Assembly (NCBI RefSeq): GCF_003265705.1
Contig: NW_020312848.1
Coordinates: 56,711,707 to 56,775,706 of the forward strand
Source: Callorhinus ursinus
Lineage: Eukaryota; Chordata; Mammalia; Carnivora; Otariidae
DNA length: 64,000 nt
Direction: 5' to 3'
A model generated the notes under the pieces. It made no database searches and was not told the origin of the DNA. It was given only the letters and a program-made list of their open reading frames with translations. Made by a program: the position numbers and the translations under genes. Within the stretch, counting starts at the first letter, position 1. Every line of letters starts with the position of its first letter. Shown one piece after another: positions 9,884 to 23,565 of this stretch.

Positions 9884-12168
9884 CTGTTTAAAGAAAAATG
9901 TAATCATTTTCAATAGAATCAATCATTGTCCCTGTGCATCTTGAACTCTGTATTTAAAAGAAACAGACTATGGACTCTGTTCTTTGATACTGTTTTTGGA
10001 TTGAATCCATCTTTTGATGGAGCTCCCCGCATAGGATTGCTTTTATAAATGAATGGCCCCTCTTCTAAAATTGTATGAATGTTGCTAGCACAAATTATGT
10101 CTAAAGAATGATTTTGAAAAGTTGAATATATCCTCATGAAGAGGTCATCAGAGACCATCTCCATACTAGTTGCTCTGCCCATATTTTGTCGTCTTTGTCA
10201 GAAAGGGTGGCTAGCAGACTTCCCTAATTACCATATAGGTGCCTGGGCTTGGTCCCCTCTCCTGAAGCCTGTGACCTGACATCATAGCTTTTCTGTTTTA
10301 TATCAGGAGAAAAAGAGGCTGGGTCTTTACCAAACTTTATAATCACCCATCGTTATCTGTGTAGAATGCAAAGTGGTTCTATTTTGATAAACAATGGCGT
10401 CAGAAAAACCAATAGCAACCCAAACATTGTAATATCAAATGGAACTATTGGGAAAAAAATTTACCAGTATAAAAATGAAGTATCCCAGTTACGCACAATT
10501 TTATTAATCTTTTGAATATGGTTTCATATTTCTAAGAGTATAACATTTGATATATCAAGTATTAAACTAAAATTAATTTTATATTTATATTCAATATTGT
10601 AACTTTTTAATATGTTACATAATCATTTTCTGAGTTTGACTTGATATTGTTTTAAATTCATATTCACTTTATTGATTTTGTTTGTCCACTCTAAAGTATA
10701 CAACATTGACAATGCTTATTGTTTAGTTACTTGGCTCAAGCCAGAGGCTGGTCTTAAACCCTACAGAAATTGTAATAAACTTGGAAATGATAGTGAAGAG
10801 CCTGGGTGGGTGTCCTGTTATCTGAGTGCTTATGGATTATTCCATGTACCATGGGATTAGAGTGGCATGGATGGAGGAAACAGCATAGGACTCGCAAGAA
10901 ACAAAAACATGGGTTGCAGAGCCCCGTGATAGGGACAGACCGCCAAAGGTTTCTGAACCTCAGTTTTGTTACCTGGAAATGGAGAAGATAACCCTCATCT
11001 TAGAGCTCTTTCGCACTACATATAGGGATAGACAAGTGGAAGGTACAGTCCTTGCTGCAGAGGTCGCTTCAGGAGTCTCTAAGCCTTAGGAGGGGGCTGA
11101 TGTCTAATGACTTTACTCCCTGAATCAAACACTCTAACTCTGGGAAGTAATGGCAAGCTCTTAAGAATCAGAATATATCATATTATAGATACATAGCAAT
11201 CACCTTAAAAAAGTGTAAGTAAACTCTCATTCAGTGACTTTACATTCAGTCATTTAAAAAAAAAAAGTCACAGTTTATGGACACATGCATGGGGTAATTA
11301 AAAAACTCCAGCATATATTAATATTAAGCCTGTATTTTGCTGATTTTTAAGTATGAAAACATTAATGAACACAGGCAATTTTTCATGTTTCAAAATTTTA
11401 GGCATATTCTCTTTTTAGCAACTCTACTATAAAATGGGCATGAAATTATACATAACAGAATATGTTGGGGGTGGGACGGGCTCCCAAAATTACATATATG
11501 AGAAATGCACAATGCATATGAGGTTGGAACATCTTTTCATTCTTACTCAAATATGGATTTCCTTTAGGGAAGTCAATTCGTATAATTACTGATTACCCTA
11601 TTACCAAAGCCAAAAGGAATAGGTCTAACACCAGAGATAAATGTGTTTTATCCTGTTTGAATAAAAACTTACATATTCTTTTTTTATGGAGGATGTTCCA
11701 TTATATTGAATCTTTTTAATAATTTAGGAGAACATAAACCCTAGGAGGGCAGGAATTTTTGTGTTTCCTCTCTTTCCAGTGTGTAGACTAGAAGCTGACA
11801 CAATATAGGAGAAAGAAATGTGTAAAACTGATTGACTCACGAAGGCCTTAAACTGGTATGAAACGTATCTCCATACATACTTTAAAAAATTTAAGGTTGC
11901 TCAGAGATGACACAGAAAAGGAGAAAACTTGGCCTAAGTACAACTGTTGTATTACATAGATTGAATGGTGGATGCCACAAACAAACGATTATTTCCTCCC
12001 AGATATTTTCGGAAATGTACCTACTACCCCCTGTTCATTCCCTGAGAATATGCATTGAAAACCTCAACTTTGTTGAATGCATAGTGAGAAAAGTAAAAGC
12101 ACACTCGCACTCTGAAAGCAGAGCCCGAGTGCCCACGTGCCTCCAGGCAGCATGGCCGCCTCACTTAC
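9884..12168 (-). other. CTTNBP2 intron 19
   Basis: About 2.3 kb, very AT-rich between 10400 and 10680. A weak MIR-like remnant (CTGAACCTCAGTTTTGTTAC) lies at 10955-10974. No gene was seen. Confidence 0.75.
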
Positions 12169-12354
12169 CTTCCTCACTTAGGCCTGGCTTACTCCAGGAC
12201 GGAGGAGAGAAGCGGCCAGACTTCTTGCGAGGACTGGTGCTCACTTTTCTCCAGGCACCACTCTCTCCTTTCTTTTTGCTACAACTGTTGTAACTTGAGA
12301 CTATAGATAATGGGAAACCTCCTCCTTTGAAATCAGCTGTGTGCTGGTCCAGCT
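12169..12354 (-). CDS. CTTNBP2: CTTNBP2 exon 19 (start of disordered tail)
   Basis: This exon encodes 61 residues after a split glutamate codon: [20 protein letters not shown], then [20 protein letters not shown], then [20 protein letters not shown] and E. The composition is rich in Ser, Lys and Pro with several basic SP/TP-type sites, so a disordered and possibly phosphorylated region is likely (inference). The acceptor is TGTTTCAG|AG and the donor is GAAG|GTAAGT. Confidence 0.95.
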
Positions 12355-13026
12355 CTGAAACAACACAAATCATGTTTTGCCAAAAAGAAGGCAGTGAGCC
12401 TGCGTTTCATAGTCAAGTAAAATATAACAATTGCAATTCTCCAAAAAATATTCTTCAAAATCATGGCTGTGCTTAATACCCAAGCAGGGGTGTTGTGACC
12501 CAGCAAATTTTACTTGGGAGATCTGGAATTACTGAGCCAATTTAAAAAGAGAGTTCTCATATGATCTTACTTCTGTGTGGAATTTGTAAAACAGAGGATC
12601 ACAGGGGAAGAGAGGAAGAAATAAAAGATGAAATCAGACAAACCATAAGAGACTATTAACCACAGGAAACAAGAGTTGCTGGAGGGGAAGGAGGTGGGGG
12701 CATGGGGTAACTGGGTGATGGACATTAAGGAGGGCATTTGATGCCATGAGCACTGGGTGTTATGTAAGACTGATGAATCACTGAACTCTACATCTGAAAC
12801 TAATAATACCTTATTTGTTAATTGAATTTAAATAAAAAAATTCTTAGGAGGAAAGACTAAAAAAAATTTTAAAAAGTTCTGGGACAATGGTGTCAAATGT
12901 ACATTAAGGTCGAGATAATTTCTTTACTTCCGAAGAGAGAAAGAAGAGCTCCCTTATAATGAATTCAAACAAGTATTATGTAAGAATGAATTTCCTCCCC
13001 TCTCCTCCCAGCACCAACCGGCATAC
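12355..13026 (-). other. CTTNBP2 intron 18
   Basis: This 672-bp intron is largely occupied by an L1 3' end (about 12550-12845). Confidence 0.85.
12550..12845 (+). mobile_element. carnivore L1 3' end
   Basis: It contains the typical 3'UTR phrases GAGCACTGGGTGTTATGTAA, TGATGAATCACTGAACTCTA and a GAATTTAAATAAAAA terminus. It is a strongly 5'-truncated copy, antisense to CTTNBP2. Confidence 0.88.
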
Positions 13027-13232
13027 CTGCTCTCTGGAGGGGACAGCCATGCAGCACGGCTTTATTGAGCAAGATGCTGAGAGCAGCTTTAACCACAGCC
13101 TGCTGTCCTTGGCTCGGGTGGTTTCTAGCAGTTGTCAGCCCCAGGCCCGGCTGTCTTCTCACGGAGGCTCTTGACAATATTGCTTCTTGAACTCTGGGTG
13201 CAATGATAGCATTCCACAGCTTAGCCATCCAC
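13027..13232 (-). CDS. CTTNBP2: CTTNBP2 exon 18
   Basis: This exon encodes 68 residues between split codons: [20 protein letters not shown], then [20 protein letters not shown], then [20 protein letters not shown] and HGCPLQRA. The acceptor is CTTGCAAG|G and the donor is GCAG|GTATGC. Helical segments at both ends enclose a basic linker ([19 protein letters not shown]). It is the last exon of the folded C-terminal module. Confidence 0.96.
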
Positions 13233-13380
13233 CTTGCAAGAGAAGGGCAGTTGGCAGTGAGGCCCGGTCACAGATTACACACCATACCACGAAGGACGGG
13301 TTTGAAGAGCATGGAAAAAAACATTAAGTGTTTCTACAGATATGCTAACTTTCCTAGGTAGTTTTGAAATAAGTGAAATT

Positions 13381-13560
13381 GGGGCACCTGGGTGGTTCAG
13401 TCAGGCGGCTGCCTTTGGCTCAGGTCGTGATCCCTGGGTCTCGGGATCAAGCCCCGCATCAGGCTCCCTGCTCAGCGGGGAGTTTGCTTCTCCCTTTCCC
13501 TCTCCCTCTGCTGCTCCCCCTGCTTGTACTCTCTCTTTCAAATAAAATATTTTTTAAAAA
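13381..13560 (+). mobile_element. CAN-SINE with target-site duplication
   Basis: Full-length copy from GGGGCACCTGGGTGGTTCAG to an AAATAAAATA tail. It is flanked by AAGTGAAATT at 13371-13380 and again right after the tail. Confidence 0.95.
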
Positions 13561-15311
13561 AGTGAAATTATCCAGTATCAAAGATATTTGACTTTGCCTC
13601 AAAAGTACAATGTTTTGCAAATGAAAGTGTTTACATGTCTCTTTCCTTTTACCTTCTAAGATTACTGAGAGCAGGAACCAATGCTTAAGTGTGTGTTGAC
13701 TGAATGCATAAATAAAATACATGGAAGGGAAAGTAAATTTATAGGCGGAAGTCTAGAAAAAAGATTTCCTGGAAATCGATGTCTAAATAGCTTAAACTTA
13801 TTTGCCATATGTCCTTAATAAGATACATATATTTTAATTATTTCTGAAATTGGGGTAGATCTTGTACTCAGTGGCAAATTAAATCTTTCCACCCCAAGGC
13901 CAAGGCTCAGTGTTTGCACGTGGGTGGGCTTAGCTCTGCAGAGCGGGGATGGGGTCACCAGCTGTCTCCCCAGATGGACTCTGTAGTAACAGCTGTAGCA
14001 GTGGGACTTCACCCAAGGTTGGGGCATCCAATAGCAACTGAAATTCCTTTGTTGCAACATTTAAAAAACACTTGTTTCAAGGCTGTAGAAGCTAAACCAC
14101 ATTCCCGGTATAATGAAGTTTTCAAAGCTATTAGATATTGGCGTAAGCCTTTCAAGACTGTTAGAACTTTTGCCCAGGTATCAAGCATCTGTGTATTTTA
14201 AGCCTCTCTGTTAATGTCTAATGATATGTAATTCAAGAGAAAAAAAAAAAAAACTAAGAGGGGAATAAAGACAAGAATCTGGTGTTCTGTACCAGGTGTC
14301 AGACCTGTGCAAGTACTCCTAAACGTATTAAGGGGTAAAGATGGTAAGCTTTGGTTTAAAAAAAAAAAAAATAGTGCTTCCTGAACATGGCTGTTGGGAG
14401 ACAATCCTCCATGGCATGTCTGCACGTCGAGTGTCCACTTTGGTTCTCAGCTCTCTTTTCAAGGATGTTTGTTAGTATGGCAAACAGCCTTGGAAGAGAC
14501 AGACAGTGTCTCCTTCTGGAGAAGGCAGATTTGTTTCCTTACTAGGATAATGAAAGTGGTGTTTCTTTCCAGGGCAAAAGGTGGGCAGATTTGCTAGCAC
14601 CCCCCTTTAGGAGCCTGGGGGATTCTCAAGCTCCAAGTTCGGGAGCTGGGATCCATGGGCCACTGTCAGTCACCCCCCGCCCCCCCCGCCCCGGGGCTTG
14701 AGACGCCAGGAGAGCCACTGCACAGGTGAGGCACAGGCTGGGGCTGCGCTCTGAGGGCTGGAGTCCTTGGCTTCTGACCTAGTGTCACGCGCTTGCGGCA
14801 GCCGAACTTGTTAGCTTGCAAGTAGCGTGCACATCTCACAGCAGAGTACCTGTAGTTGTTGGCAATGATAGGAAAGGCCCAGATTAGCTCCTAAGAATCT
14901 TGAGACTCTGGATGTGAAAAAGGCTTAAAGTTAATTGTAATACTGATGAAAAAAAGGTGATCACACGAATAAATGTATTTCTGCTCTTCAGCAAGAAAAC
15001 GCTGTATACATTTTATTATTTTAATTCTTCCTTTCCCCCAATTAGCTGTTTTGAAATTGACCATTTGTTACAATAGAGGAGATAGATTATTTGTATGCCC
15101 TGCTTTCCAAAATGGATTTCTGCCCAGGATGCCAGAAAGTACAGAATCGATGCTAACAGTTAATCACAGAACCTTACTAAGCTGGATGGTGATACATTTT
15201 TTTCCTCTTGATTTTCTATTTCATTAACTTTATTGTTAATATGTCTATTCTCATAAGCTCTTACAAAGGAAAACATAGTATTTAAGTATCATTAATAAAG
15301 GAGGAAGATTC

Positions 15312-15470
15312 TTCTTTTTTTGAGAGAGTGGGGGGAGGGGCAGAGGGAAAGAGAATTTTAAGCAGCCTCCACACCCAGCACACGGGGTTCGAGCTCATGA
15401 ACCTGAGATCATGACCTGAGCTGAAATCAAGAGTCGGACACTTAACCAACTGAGCCATCCAGGCGACCCA
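15312..15470 (-). mobile_element. older CAN-SINE
   Basis: The minus-strand head GGTCGCCTGGATGGCTCAGT is followed by an older-type body (GACTCTTGATTTCAGCTCAG). The tail is reduced to a short T run on the plus strand. Divergence suggests an old insertion. Confidence 0.9.
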
Positions 15471-15765
15471 AGGAAGCAGCTTTTTAATTCATCAACAGAA
15501 TGTAAGCTTTCGTTTTGGGTTATAAGATCCTCGATGAATTTCTCATGTAGGCCTTTCCCAGGAGACACACCGCACTGCCTGTTGAACAGGACATTGAGGA
15601 GACTTTTGTAACAGCTGGAAACTGCTACTTACTAGTTCTCAGTAAAAAGTTTCCTTAGGAGCTACTTAGCAGCAGATGAGTCATGGTCGTCCTCTGATGG
15701 GGAGTGCAGAGCTCCTCGGCCATGGCTCTATTTTAAATAGGTAAGTAAGGAGAAGTAGCACTTAC

Positions 15766-15944
15766 TTCACTGTCGCTTGGGCATGTCCTGGGACCACAGG
15801 ACAAGACAGGAAATATTTGGGCCCGAGAAGTGCTTCCGGTGCGCCCAAGCGGGCCAGGCAGGAGTTGAGCTGGCGCCAGACGGCCAGGGCCCAGTCGACG
15901 GTCTTGCACACGGGATCACAGGGGGAGGGCACCTGACCTCTGAA
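15766..15944 (-). CDS. CTTNBP2: CTTNBP2 exon 17 (lid-like region)
   Basis: This exon encodes 59 residues: [20 protein letters not shown], then [20 protein letters not shown], then [19 protein letters not shown]. The acceptor is CTCCATAG|TTC after a strong pyrimidine tract, and the donor is GTGAA|GTAAGT. The exon is clearly more GC-rich than the flanking introns. A helical pattern ([14 protein letters not shown]) fits the C-terminal lid of the AAA-like module. Confidence 0.95.
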
Positions 15945-18900
15945 CTATGGAGACAGAGAGGCCGGACGTGGGGCGTGGCTTAGAACAGTGCTTCTTTTGT
16001 TTTTAACCGTTCAAAAATGAAAAATACAAACATTTAAAACTGTAAAACAAAAACATAGCTGAATCTGATCCACCTGACTCGGCTGAAGGAGGGACAGCTA
16101 ATACTATTACGTGTGTTCCATGAGATACAGATCTGTAGCTTATTACGTGAAATGAAAGCGTTCAGACACAAAAGAGCAGTAAGAAGACTAGGAAACCTTA
16201 CACAAATTCTTAACTGTAAGTTCTGGTAGAAATTATTATCCACATGCATACAGAGTACTTCACAGGGCCTTGCACACAGTAAGTAGGTGTTAAGAAAGGA
16301 TTTTGATTTCATGAAACAATATTTGGTTAAGAGACAAGATGATCCATCTAGATCTGTGGCATGTTCACTTTGCATTAATTTTAATTTCCTTAGGAGGAAG
16401 GTCTCAACTAAAATGCTAACTTCACCAAAATGTACAGAACTCTGCTGGCATAAAGAAATTTGTTTTCAAATTTTTAAACACGCAAATTTTAAATAATAGT
16501 ATGTAATATACATGGTTTGATGGCAGCAATTCTTTTTAGAATTATGTTCTACAAAATCAAGTCCCCTTTTATTAGTATAGAGGGTTCACAAAAGGACCAA
16601 GATTTCCTTAGTATTAGGAGAAATATCCTTCAATTATTTAGAAGTCAGATACAGCAGTTAACTCAGTACTTTAGAAGAAAGGGATTCCTATAAATCTTGG
16701 TTTTACCAAGTTATTATGATACTAAGACTGGGGATAGTTTATGAATATGGGTACGTCCTACTTGAAGGAATATAATTTGGTCAAGTCAAAATGAAAGAGC
16801 GGTTCAGCAATCCTAGCAGCTCTGTTAAAACGGTATTACTGTGTTACGTGAGGCCTTGGGAGCGCTTACAATTTCCCTTCTCTTCAAAAGAGGAACAGTT
16901 GTATTTCTCTGATACTCTTCCTGCAGGAATGAGATCATGTGCTACAATTAATGATAGTTGAATATTTACTTCTTCTTAATAAAATTTACAATTATTGTTT
17001 ATTAAATACATACCAGTAGGATGCCTGGTATTATCCTGAAAGGCCTCTTGACTTAATATTCCTTTCAGGAATTGGAGGAAGAAATTGTGATCAAGGGCCA
17101 GTGTATGTCTAAGTACCCCCTCCCCAAAGATTTGGTTCTGTTAAACAGTTACAAGATTTCCCATTGCACACGTACCCAAGGAACCTGTTTTATTAACCTA
17201 CTTGAAGTGACTCTTGGTAAGCGAAAGGTATTATCCCTCCCTCTTCCTATTCTTCACAGCACACCCCACATTCCCATTCTCAAACACAGTGGGGAAGTAA
17301 AATAAATCCTTTACAAACTATGTGTACCAGTGAGCTGGATGTGGGAGAGGTCCATTTTACCTGAAATAGTGCCACATCTACAGAATAAAACTGGGACTTT
17401 TCAGAGGATAACATGCAAATTCATGAGGCCTTCCATATTTTTCCCTTAGGTAAACTATGGACTTCGGGTGATTATGATTTATCAATGTAGGTTCATCCTT
17501 GGTGAAAAAAAATGTACCATTCTGGTGAGTGCTAGACACTATGCATGTATGGAAGCAGGGGGTATGTGGGGAATCTGGGTACCTTCCTCTCATTTTTAAT
17601 GTAACCTAAAACTGCTCTTAAAAAAAAAAAAGTTTTTAAGGAAAAAAACTAGTTATCTTTTGTGATTATTTATGTGAATTTTTTTTGGCAAAGAAATTTA
17701 AATATGAATAACATTAATGGAAGCATCAGTAATTTGCAAAGCTACACACCTACGACTGTCATTACCTCACTTTTCTTCCTACTGGTGGACATGATATGAT
17801 GGCCTAGCTTTGGTCAAAAGCATGTATTTATTACCAGCCCGCGGATTTTAACAGAGCTTGGGGTAGATGATTTCTCTGATTAAATTAGGAATTTCCGATA
17901 CTGACTCACAGCACTAGTGGCAAGCATAGTTTACTGAATTACCAGAACCATTCCCACTCCATTATTTCTCCCCACTCGCCTCCCCTGATCCCCCACCCAC
18001 AAATGCACGCACAGACAAAGAGTTTTGCTCAAGTACTTGGGGGGAGAGCTTCCGTCTTGGGAAGGTGAGTCTAGCCACGATCTGGGGCAACAGGGTGGGC
18101 ACAAAACCAGTTCTGATTAATGAAACAGGAAAAGTCTTCTGTTTCCGGACGTTTCAGAAAAAGATGTTTTCCTTCCCTGATAAGGAGACTGAGAAGGGCC
18201 TGAGCTCTCTTTCCCCTGTAGTAGCATCCAGGTTCCCCCCTTTGACATGCCTGGGTGTGGGTGTGGTGCCTGAGGCCCTGCTGACATCCTGCAATCTTGA
18301 GGGGAGCTCAGGAGACTTCCCCCAGGCCCAGGACCTGACCTCATGGAAGTGAACAGGTGTCAGCAACACCTACCACAAGACACTGGTTATGTGAGGAAAA
18401 AAATGCCTTTTTGTGAAGTAGATAGCATAGCGGGTGTTGTGTTCTTTACAGCTCAAAATAGGGTGATAGAAGACACTGCCCCCTCCAAATGTGGCCTGTG
18501 GTGCTGGATTAAGGGACAAAGTCTTAGTTAACTCAAGCTCTAACGTCTCCAGTCAATCTCAACACTGAGATCCTAGCTTGACTTAAGAATATTAATTAAA
18601 TAGCAATGTACTAGGCTTGGTCAGCACTAATTTTGTTGTTTGGGAGGATAGAGAATATTTTATTCCAAAATAATTGCCAGGAATTATAATCACGCTTGAA
18701 AACATGGTAAAAGCTAGGGAACTTTAATCTTCCCTGTGACTTTTTAATATTTACTCTAGCGCAGTGTCAGTCATACGTTAAAACTAGCTTGAGTGGATGG
18801 ATAAGGTTTTGAAGGCCCTGAGAAAGCAGTAGCCATTCCTGAGACGACGAGTGTTTAGTTTTCGGAGATAGCCTTCTATAGCATTTAGAACCTGGAGAGA

Positions 18901-19153
18901 CTCCTCGTCAAGAACAGTTAATGACTGTAAAACCTATTTGGAGTAAAACCTATTTGCTTTTCTTTCTTTCTTTTTTAATACTTAACATAGTCCAGAAACT
19001 GTTGCAGGTTTTATATGTGTCATCTTCTTTAACTCCGGGTTATCTAAAAATCGCCCTTGCGCGAGGCTGCACCGGTCAGTATGTGGTAGAACTTCAGCCC
19101 AGGGCCCCCTGACGCTCCGGCCCCTCCCCCTGGCAAGAGGCTGCCTTTGTTAC
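15945..19153 (-). other. CTTNBP2 intron 16
   Basis: A 3.2-kb intron without a CAN-SINE or clear L1. Nothing beyond AT-rich unique sequence and short poly-A runs was recognised. Confidence 0.75.
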
Positions 19154-19341
19154 CTTACTGACTGCTTTCCTTCTTAAGAACCTCTGCAGCAGTCCCTGCA
19201 TGGGCTCGCCGTCCCACCGCAGCTGAACCCAGCGGAAATGCTGCTGCACCAGCAAGTCAGAGCCCTGGAGGCAGGCCTTGGTAACAGTTCCCATCAGAAA
19301 GCAGTTCTTGTGAAAGTAGTAACATTCAGACGGTCCATTTC
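19154..19341 (-). CDS. CTTNBP2: CTTNBP2 exon 16
   Basis: This exon encodes 62 residues after a split glycine codon: [20 protein letters not shown], then [20 protein letters not shown], then [20 protein letters not shown] and SK. The acceptor is TTTTAG|GA and the donor is AGTAAG|GTAACA. The [13 protein letters not shown] block is a recognisable CTTNBP2 signature within the AAA-like region. Confidence 0.96.
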
Positions 19342-19475
19342 CTAAAACAAACCAAAAGCAACGGCCCAACCTCAGCAAGCCATGCGAAGAGACAAATGCG
19401 AAGTCCAACAAGCCTAAGAAAGAGGAACATGAAGGACAACTCCTACTCTGGGCAGGCTCTTGCCACTCTCTTTAC
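19342..19475 (-). other. CTTNBP2 intron 15 (134 bp)
   Basis: A short intron between exons 15 and 16, with a GTAAAG donor and a TTGTTTTAG acceptor. It contains no repeat. Confidence 0.95.
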
Positions 19476-19628
19476 CTTTTTGCAAAGTCCAGGGGCTTTC
19501 GGTGCTGCGGTTTTCCAAAGGTGCCAGAAAGTCCCCCAGTAACTCAGACAATGAAGATTTTTCCAAATTCTCTAAGATGATGATGACTTTCTTGTTCACA
19601 GGAGACTGTTTCACGGGGATGAGACAAG
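19476..19628 (-). CDS. CTTNBP2: CTTNBP2 exon 15 (degenerate Walker B)
   Basis: This exon encodes about 51 residues with split codons at both ends: [20 protein letters not shown] then [20 protein letters not shown] and [10 protein letters not shown]. The strand [12 protein letters not shown] occupies the Walker B position of an AAA+ fold, but carries EN where active ATPases have two acidic residues. The acceptor is GACCACAG|CT and the donor is AAAAG|GTAAAG. Exon 16 follows after only 134 bases. Confidence 0.96.
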
Positions 19629-20486
19629 CTGTGGTCAGAAACAAAACTGAGTGATTAAAGCTTTTACAAAAATGCCTATGAGCTGGTTAAAAAAGTCTAA
19701 AGATAGAAAGTGTTAGATGTGACATAATCAGAATGCTCTTTAATTGCTGACGGAGGAGGAGGACTCTGGAAAAGAGTTTGGCATTGTTTAATACAGTTGG
19801 AAGCGTACACAATGATCCACTACTAGTTTCACAGCACATCCCAGTTAGAATCAACCCCAATTCCCACTGACAGCAGAATGGATCCACAGACTGGAGAGGA
19901 CAGTGAACAAATGACAACAAGCATCAACATGCAGGACTGTCACAAACAATATAGTAAGAAGCAAATCACAAAAGGATACATATAATATGGTTTCACCAGG
20001 TAAAGTTCAAACACGGGCAGTACTATTTAATTTAGGGATTCACAAGGTAGTAAAGATAGTAAAGAGATTTAAAGGTAGTAAAATGATAAAGAAAAGCAAA
20101 GAAATGTTTATCACAGAAGATGGACTAACGGTTACCTCTAGAAGGAAAAGTTTGTGAATGGGGATGGGGCACAAGGCCACATTCTGGAAGGCGGATATAA
20201 TCTATTTCTTGGCCTGGGTGGTACCTAAATGGTTATTTTATTTAGCATTATTCATTAATCTATAAATATAGGTAGTATGTATTTTACGGAGGTACATTTC
20301 ATAATACAAAAGGTCAGAAACACTTAAATGACCTTTAAATTACACATTTGTGAAATATTCATAAAATTATGGAGATTAAGGACCTCAGAGAAGCTGATCC
20401 ATCCTATCATTTTACAGACCTCAGAGAGGTTAAAGTGGTTTGACTAGGGTTTCACGACCGTTGTAAGGAAGGATTAAGACTTCTGA

Positions 20487-20702
20487 TTTTTTTTTTAAGA
20501 TTTATTTATTTGTGAGAGAGAGAGCAGGTGTGTGCGTGCCTATGCCCACAGGAAGCGGGGAGAGGGAGAGAGAATCCTCAGGCAGACTCCACGCCGAGCA
20601 CGGAGCCCAATGCGGGCCTCCACCCCAGGACCCTGAGATCATGACCTGAGCTGAAATCAGGAGTCGGACCCTTAATCGACAGAGCCACCTGGGTGCCCCA
20701 GA
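20487..20702 (-). mobile_element. older CAN-SINE with target-site duplication
   Basis: It runs from GGGGCACCCAGGTGGCTCTG (minus strand) to an AATAAATAAA tail. It is flanked by ACTTCTGA at 20479-20486 and 20703-20710. Confidence 0.92.
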
Positions 20703-23565
20703 ACTTCTGAATCTTGCCTTAGTGGACCTCCTACTGAAGAAGGGGGCACTAAACCGCATACCGACCCCAAACGAAAGATGGAAAGTAAATGGAAGATTAT
20801 GATAATATGTAGGAAACGATTAAGTCCATAGACAGAATGTACTTGAAACAGTGCTTAGCACCTACTAAGCACTCAAATGTTAATACTGTAGTTAAAACGT
20901 ATATACTACTTCCTGCATACCAGTGAATTAATCAAAAATTAAAATCACTTTTTAATTTTTAAGCTTCCAAGATGCCTCAGTCTTAGCCAAATTAACCTTG
21001 AGAAAAGGAGATCAATTTAAAATACTTGAGAGTAATTTTATCAAGTATTTCACTTTTCACAGTAATTCAAAATAGATTATACTCTAGTCCCCCTTGTTAG
21101 TCTAAGCAAATGCATTTTCACTTTCAAAAGAACTCCTTGAACATTGTAAATGAATCTCTTCTGAGACTGAAATAGCTTTTCTGCACACTATGAAGCTTTA
21201 CAACTAGAAAACTAGAGACAGTAACAGCCACCTTTCAATTTCGTTGTTTTGTGGGGGCTGTTAACACTAGCGTCTGCTGTGTGCCCAATCCCCTTCAACA
21301 CAGCTATTCAGTAAAAAGTGCTAAAAATCTGTGCTGCTCAGCATTTAAATGTTCTTGCAGAAATACATTCATTGTGGAAGTATGATACATCTATAGTTCA
21401 TTAAAACAACAGCGATAAACAAACCTTTTCTACCTAGTGATAAAAACGAGAGCAGGTTGAATGGTACATGTATCTGCTTTCCTATAACCAAGGACTAACG
21501 GTCTCCAGTTTTTCCTGCATTTGTGTTGAGGGTACGGTTGGCTCCAGCGGACCTGAAGCTGCTGCATGCAGCCAGAATCTCTCTACAGGAACATGTATCT
21601 GCATTTCAACAACTGTTCATCCACTGCCCCCTTGCTGTATGCCTATGCTGTGGCATACCAGAGGGGACTGATTCTAACTGGGGGATGTGGCATTTTAAAA
21701 TGCACCTGTTTCAAGGAATAGCATCTTGATAGGTAGGCAGGTCTTCAGGAGAAGGCTTTCCAGTTGTAAGAGATGGCATTGGCAGAGAATGGAGGCTGGG
21801 CAGGGCTCAGTTCTTCAAGGGACTAAGGTACCGAACAAAGCTGTCTGAGATGGAGTCAGCAGGGCTGAGGGGCTGACTGACTTGAGAGAGGTGCAGAGAG
21901 GAAATGTCATCAACAGCTCTGGCGTTCCCACTGGAGAAGAGGCTTTGCAGTTCAGGGAGGCAGAGCCCTCGTGAGCAAGAGCACACGTGGGGCATGGGTG
22001 GGGGCGATGGGTCAGGTCTCGTGGGTTTGAGGAGGCATCCTGTTGGAGATGTCCAACAGGTGGTGGGACCTGAGCATGGGAGCAGCCAGGGAGAATTCAG
22101 GCTGGAGATAAAATGAATGCGTTCACAGAAGGGCCAGAGAGCTTCTGGAAACTGCTTAACATTCTCTTGGGTCCACAAGCAAGGGCTGTATGGCTAATCA
22201 AGTAATCGCCCACTAAACGGACAACCTGTGCCCTAGACAAAAAGGGGTTGGGGTTCCACCTCATCTTAGTTTATCCTGGTGTCCCATGACGGACCGACCC
22301 CGGGTCAAAGAGACTGGGTTTCTCTGATAAAAAGCTTTGTCTTTAACACTGCTAGTCTCATGACCGTATTTTTTTAGTCACACTGACTTCTCTAACTACT
22401 TAAGTTCCACATCTTTAAATAGATTGGTTCAAAGGTAAATTTTATTTGCGAAATAGCATGTGTCTCCTTCAGACTGTAGAGCAGAGTTTCAGGTCTAACC
22501 AACCCCAGGAGCAGGAAGTTTCCAGTTTGAAGGATTAGCCAGACTCCGATCAGGTTCCACAGAGATGAAAGGAGGCCACCCACCCCATGCTATAGCTGAA
22601 GATTTCTTTTAACCTGCTGCAAGTCAGCCATTTAGATTCCTTTGCCTTATGCTACTGCAAAGCTCTATTTCTGAAATGAATCTACTCTTTTTGTCCTTTT
22701 TTCTTCCAACTTTATAGGCTGTGTCAGCCCTGCTCCTCTCCTGCAGATTGGTGATCCTAATCAGATACTTCCTGGGCCAGGCTCTGTACCCCAGTTTTGT
22801 ATGCCCTTGTATTAAAAGTTCTGGAGAGTCAGTTCTAAAGCAATACTTGTTGGGTTAAAAATAATTAACCTATTACATTTATAGTTAAATCCAAACTCCT
22901 TTGTGTCTAAAGTGACCACAAGTCCGTAATCTCCCCCTTAGAATGGAAAACAGCCTGTCTTTCACAGTCCACTTAAAACAAGGCTCTGCAGGGATAATGC
23001 TCTGAGTCCAGATGAGAAGCAAGGGGCAAACCTTCCAAGAGCCTCAAGTAATGCAGGGTCCAAGGAGGTGAACGAAGTTATGTAGACTCCAATGACCATA
23101 TTCTCCTACTATTATTATGGTAATTCTATCTTTATTACTTCCAAAAAGGAAAGTTCTCGCAAGAATTCAGTGTTACTTTAAAATACCAATCTGGTGTTTA
23201 AAAAAAAATTTTTTTTTTTACTACTTACTGTCACATGTAATTTTAAAAAGTATCCGTCTTGCTGATCTAACAACGTACCTTACACTGAGGCAAAATTTGA
23301 CCCAATTCTAATACACATTCACACCCTTTTTACCAAACAGAGCCATATGCTGTGACTATCTCTCACAAAAGGCAATATGAAAAGGAAGATGTTATTTTTC
23401 TTAATTTCATTTTCTTAGGAAGGCATTATTTTAAAATAAACAACAAAATAACCCTTGGTCACATCAGCGCTAGGTCTTTTTTTCTTTAAATGTGTTCTTC
23501 TGTTCTACATTCTTTTCTTCATGGGAACCATTTTATTTTAATCTCCATATTAAGTTTTAGATTCA

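Larger units (their letters stand above)
13233..15765 (-). other. CTTNBP2 intron 17
   Basis: About 2.5 kb holding two CAN-SINEs (13381-13560 and 15312-15470), several short poly-A runs near 14240 and 14358, and a C-rich patch near 14672-14695. No gene was seen. Confidence 0.8.
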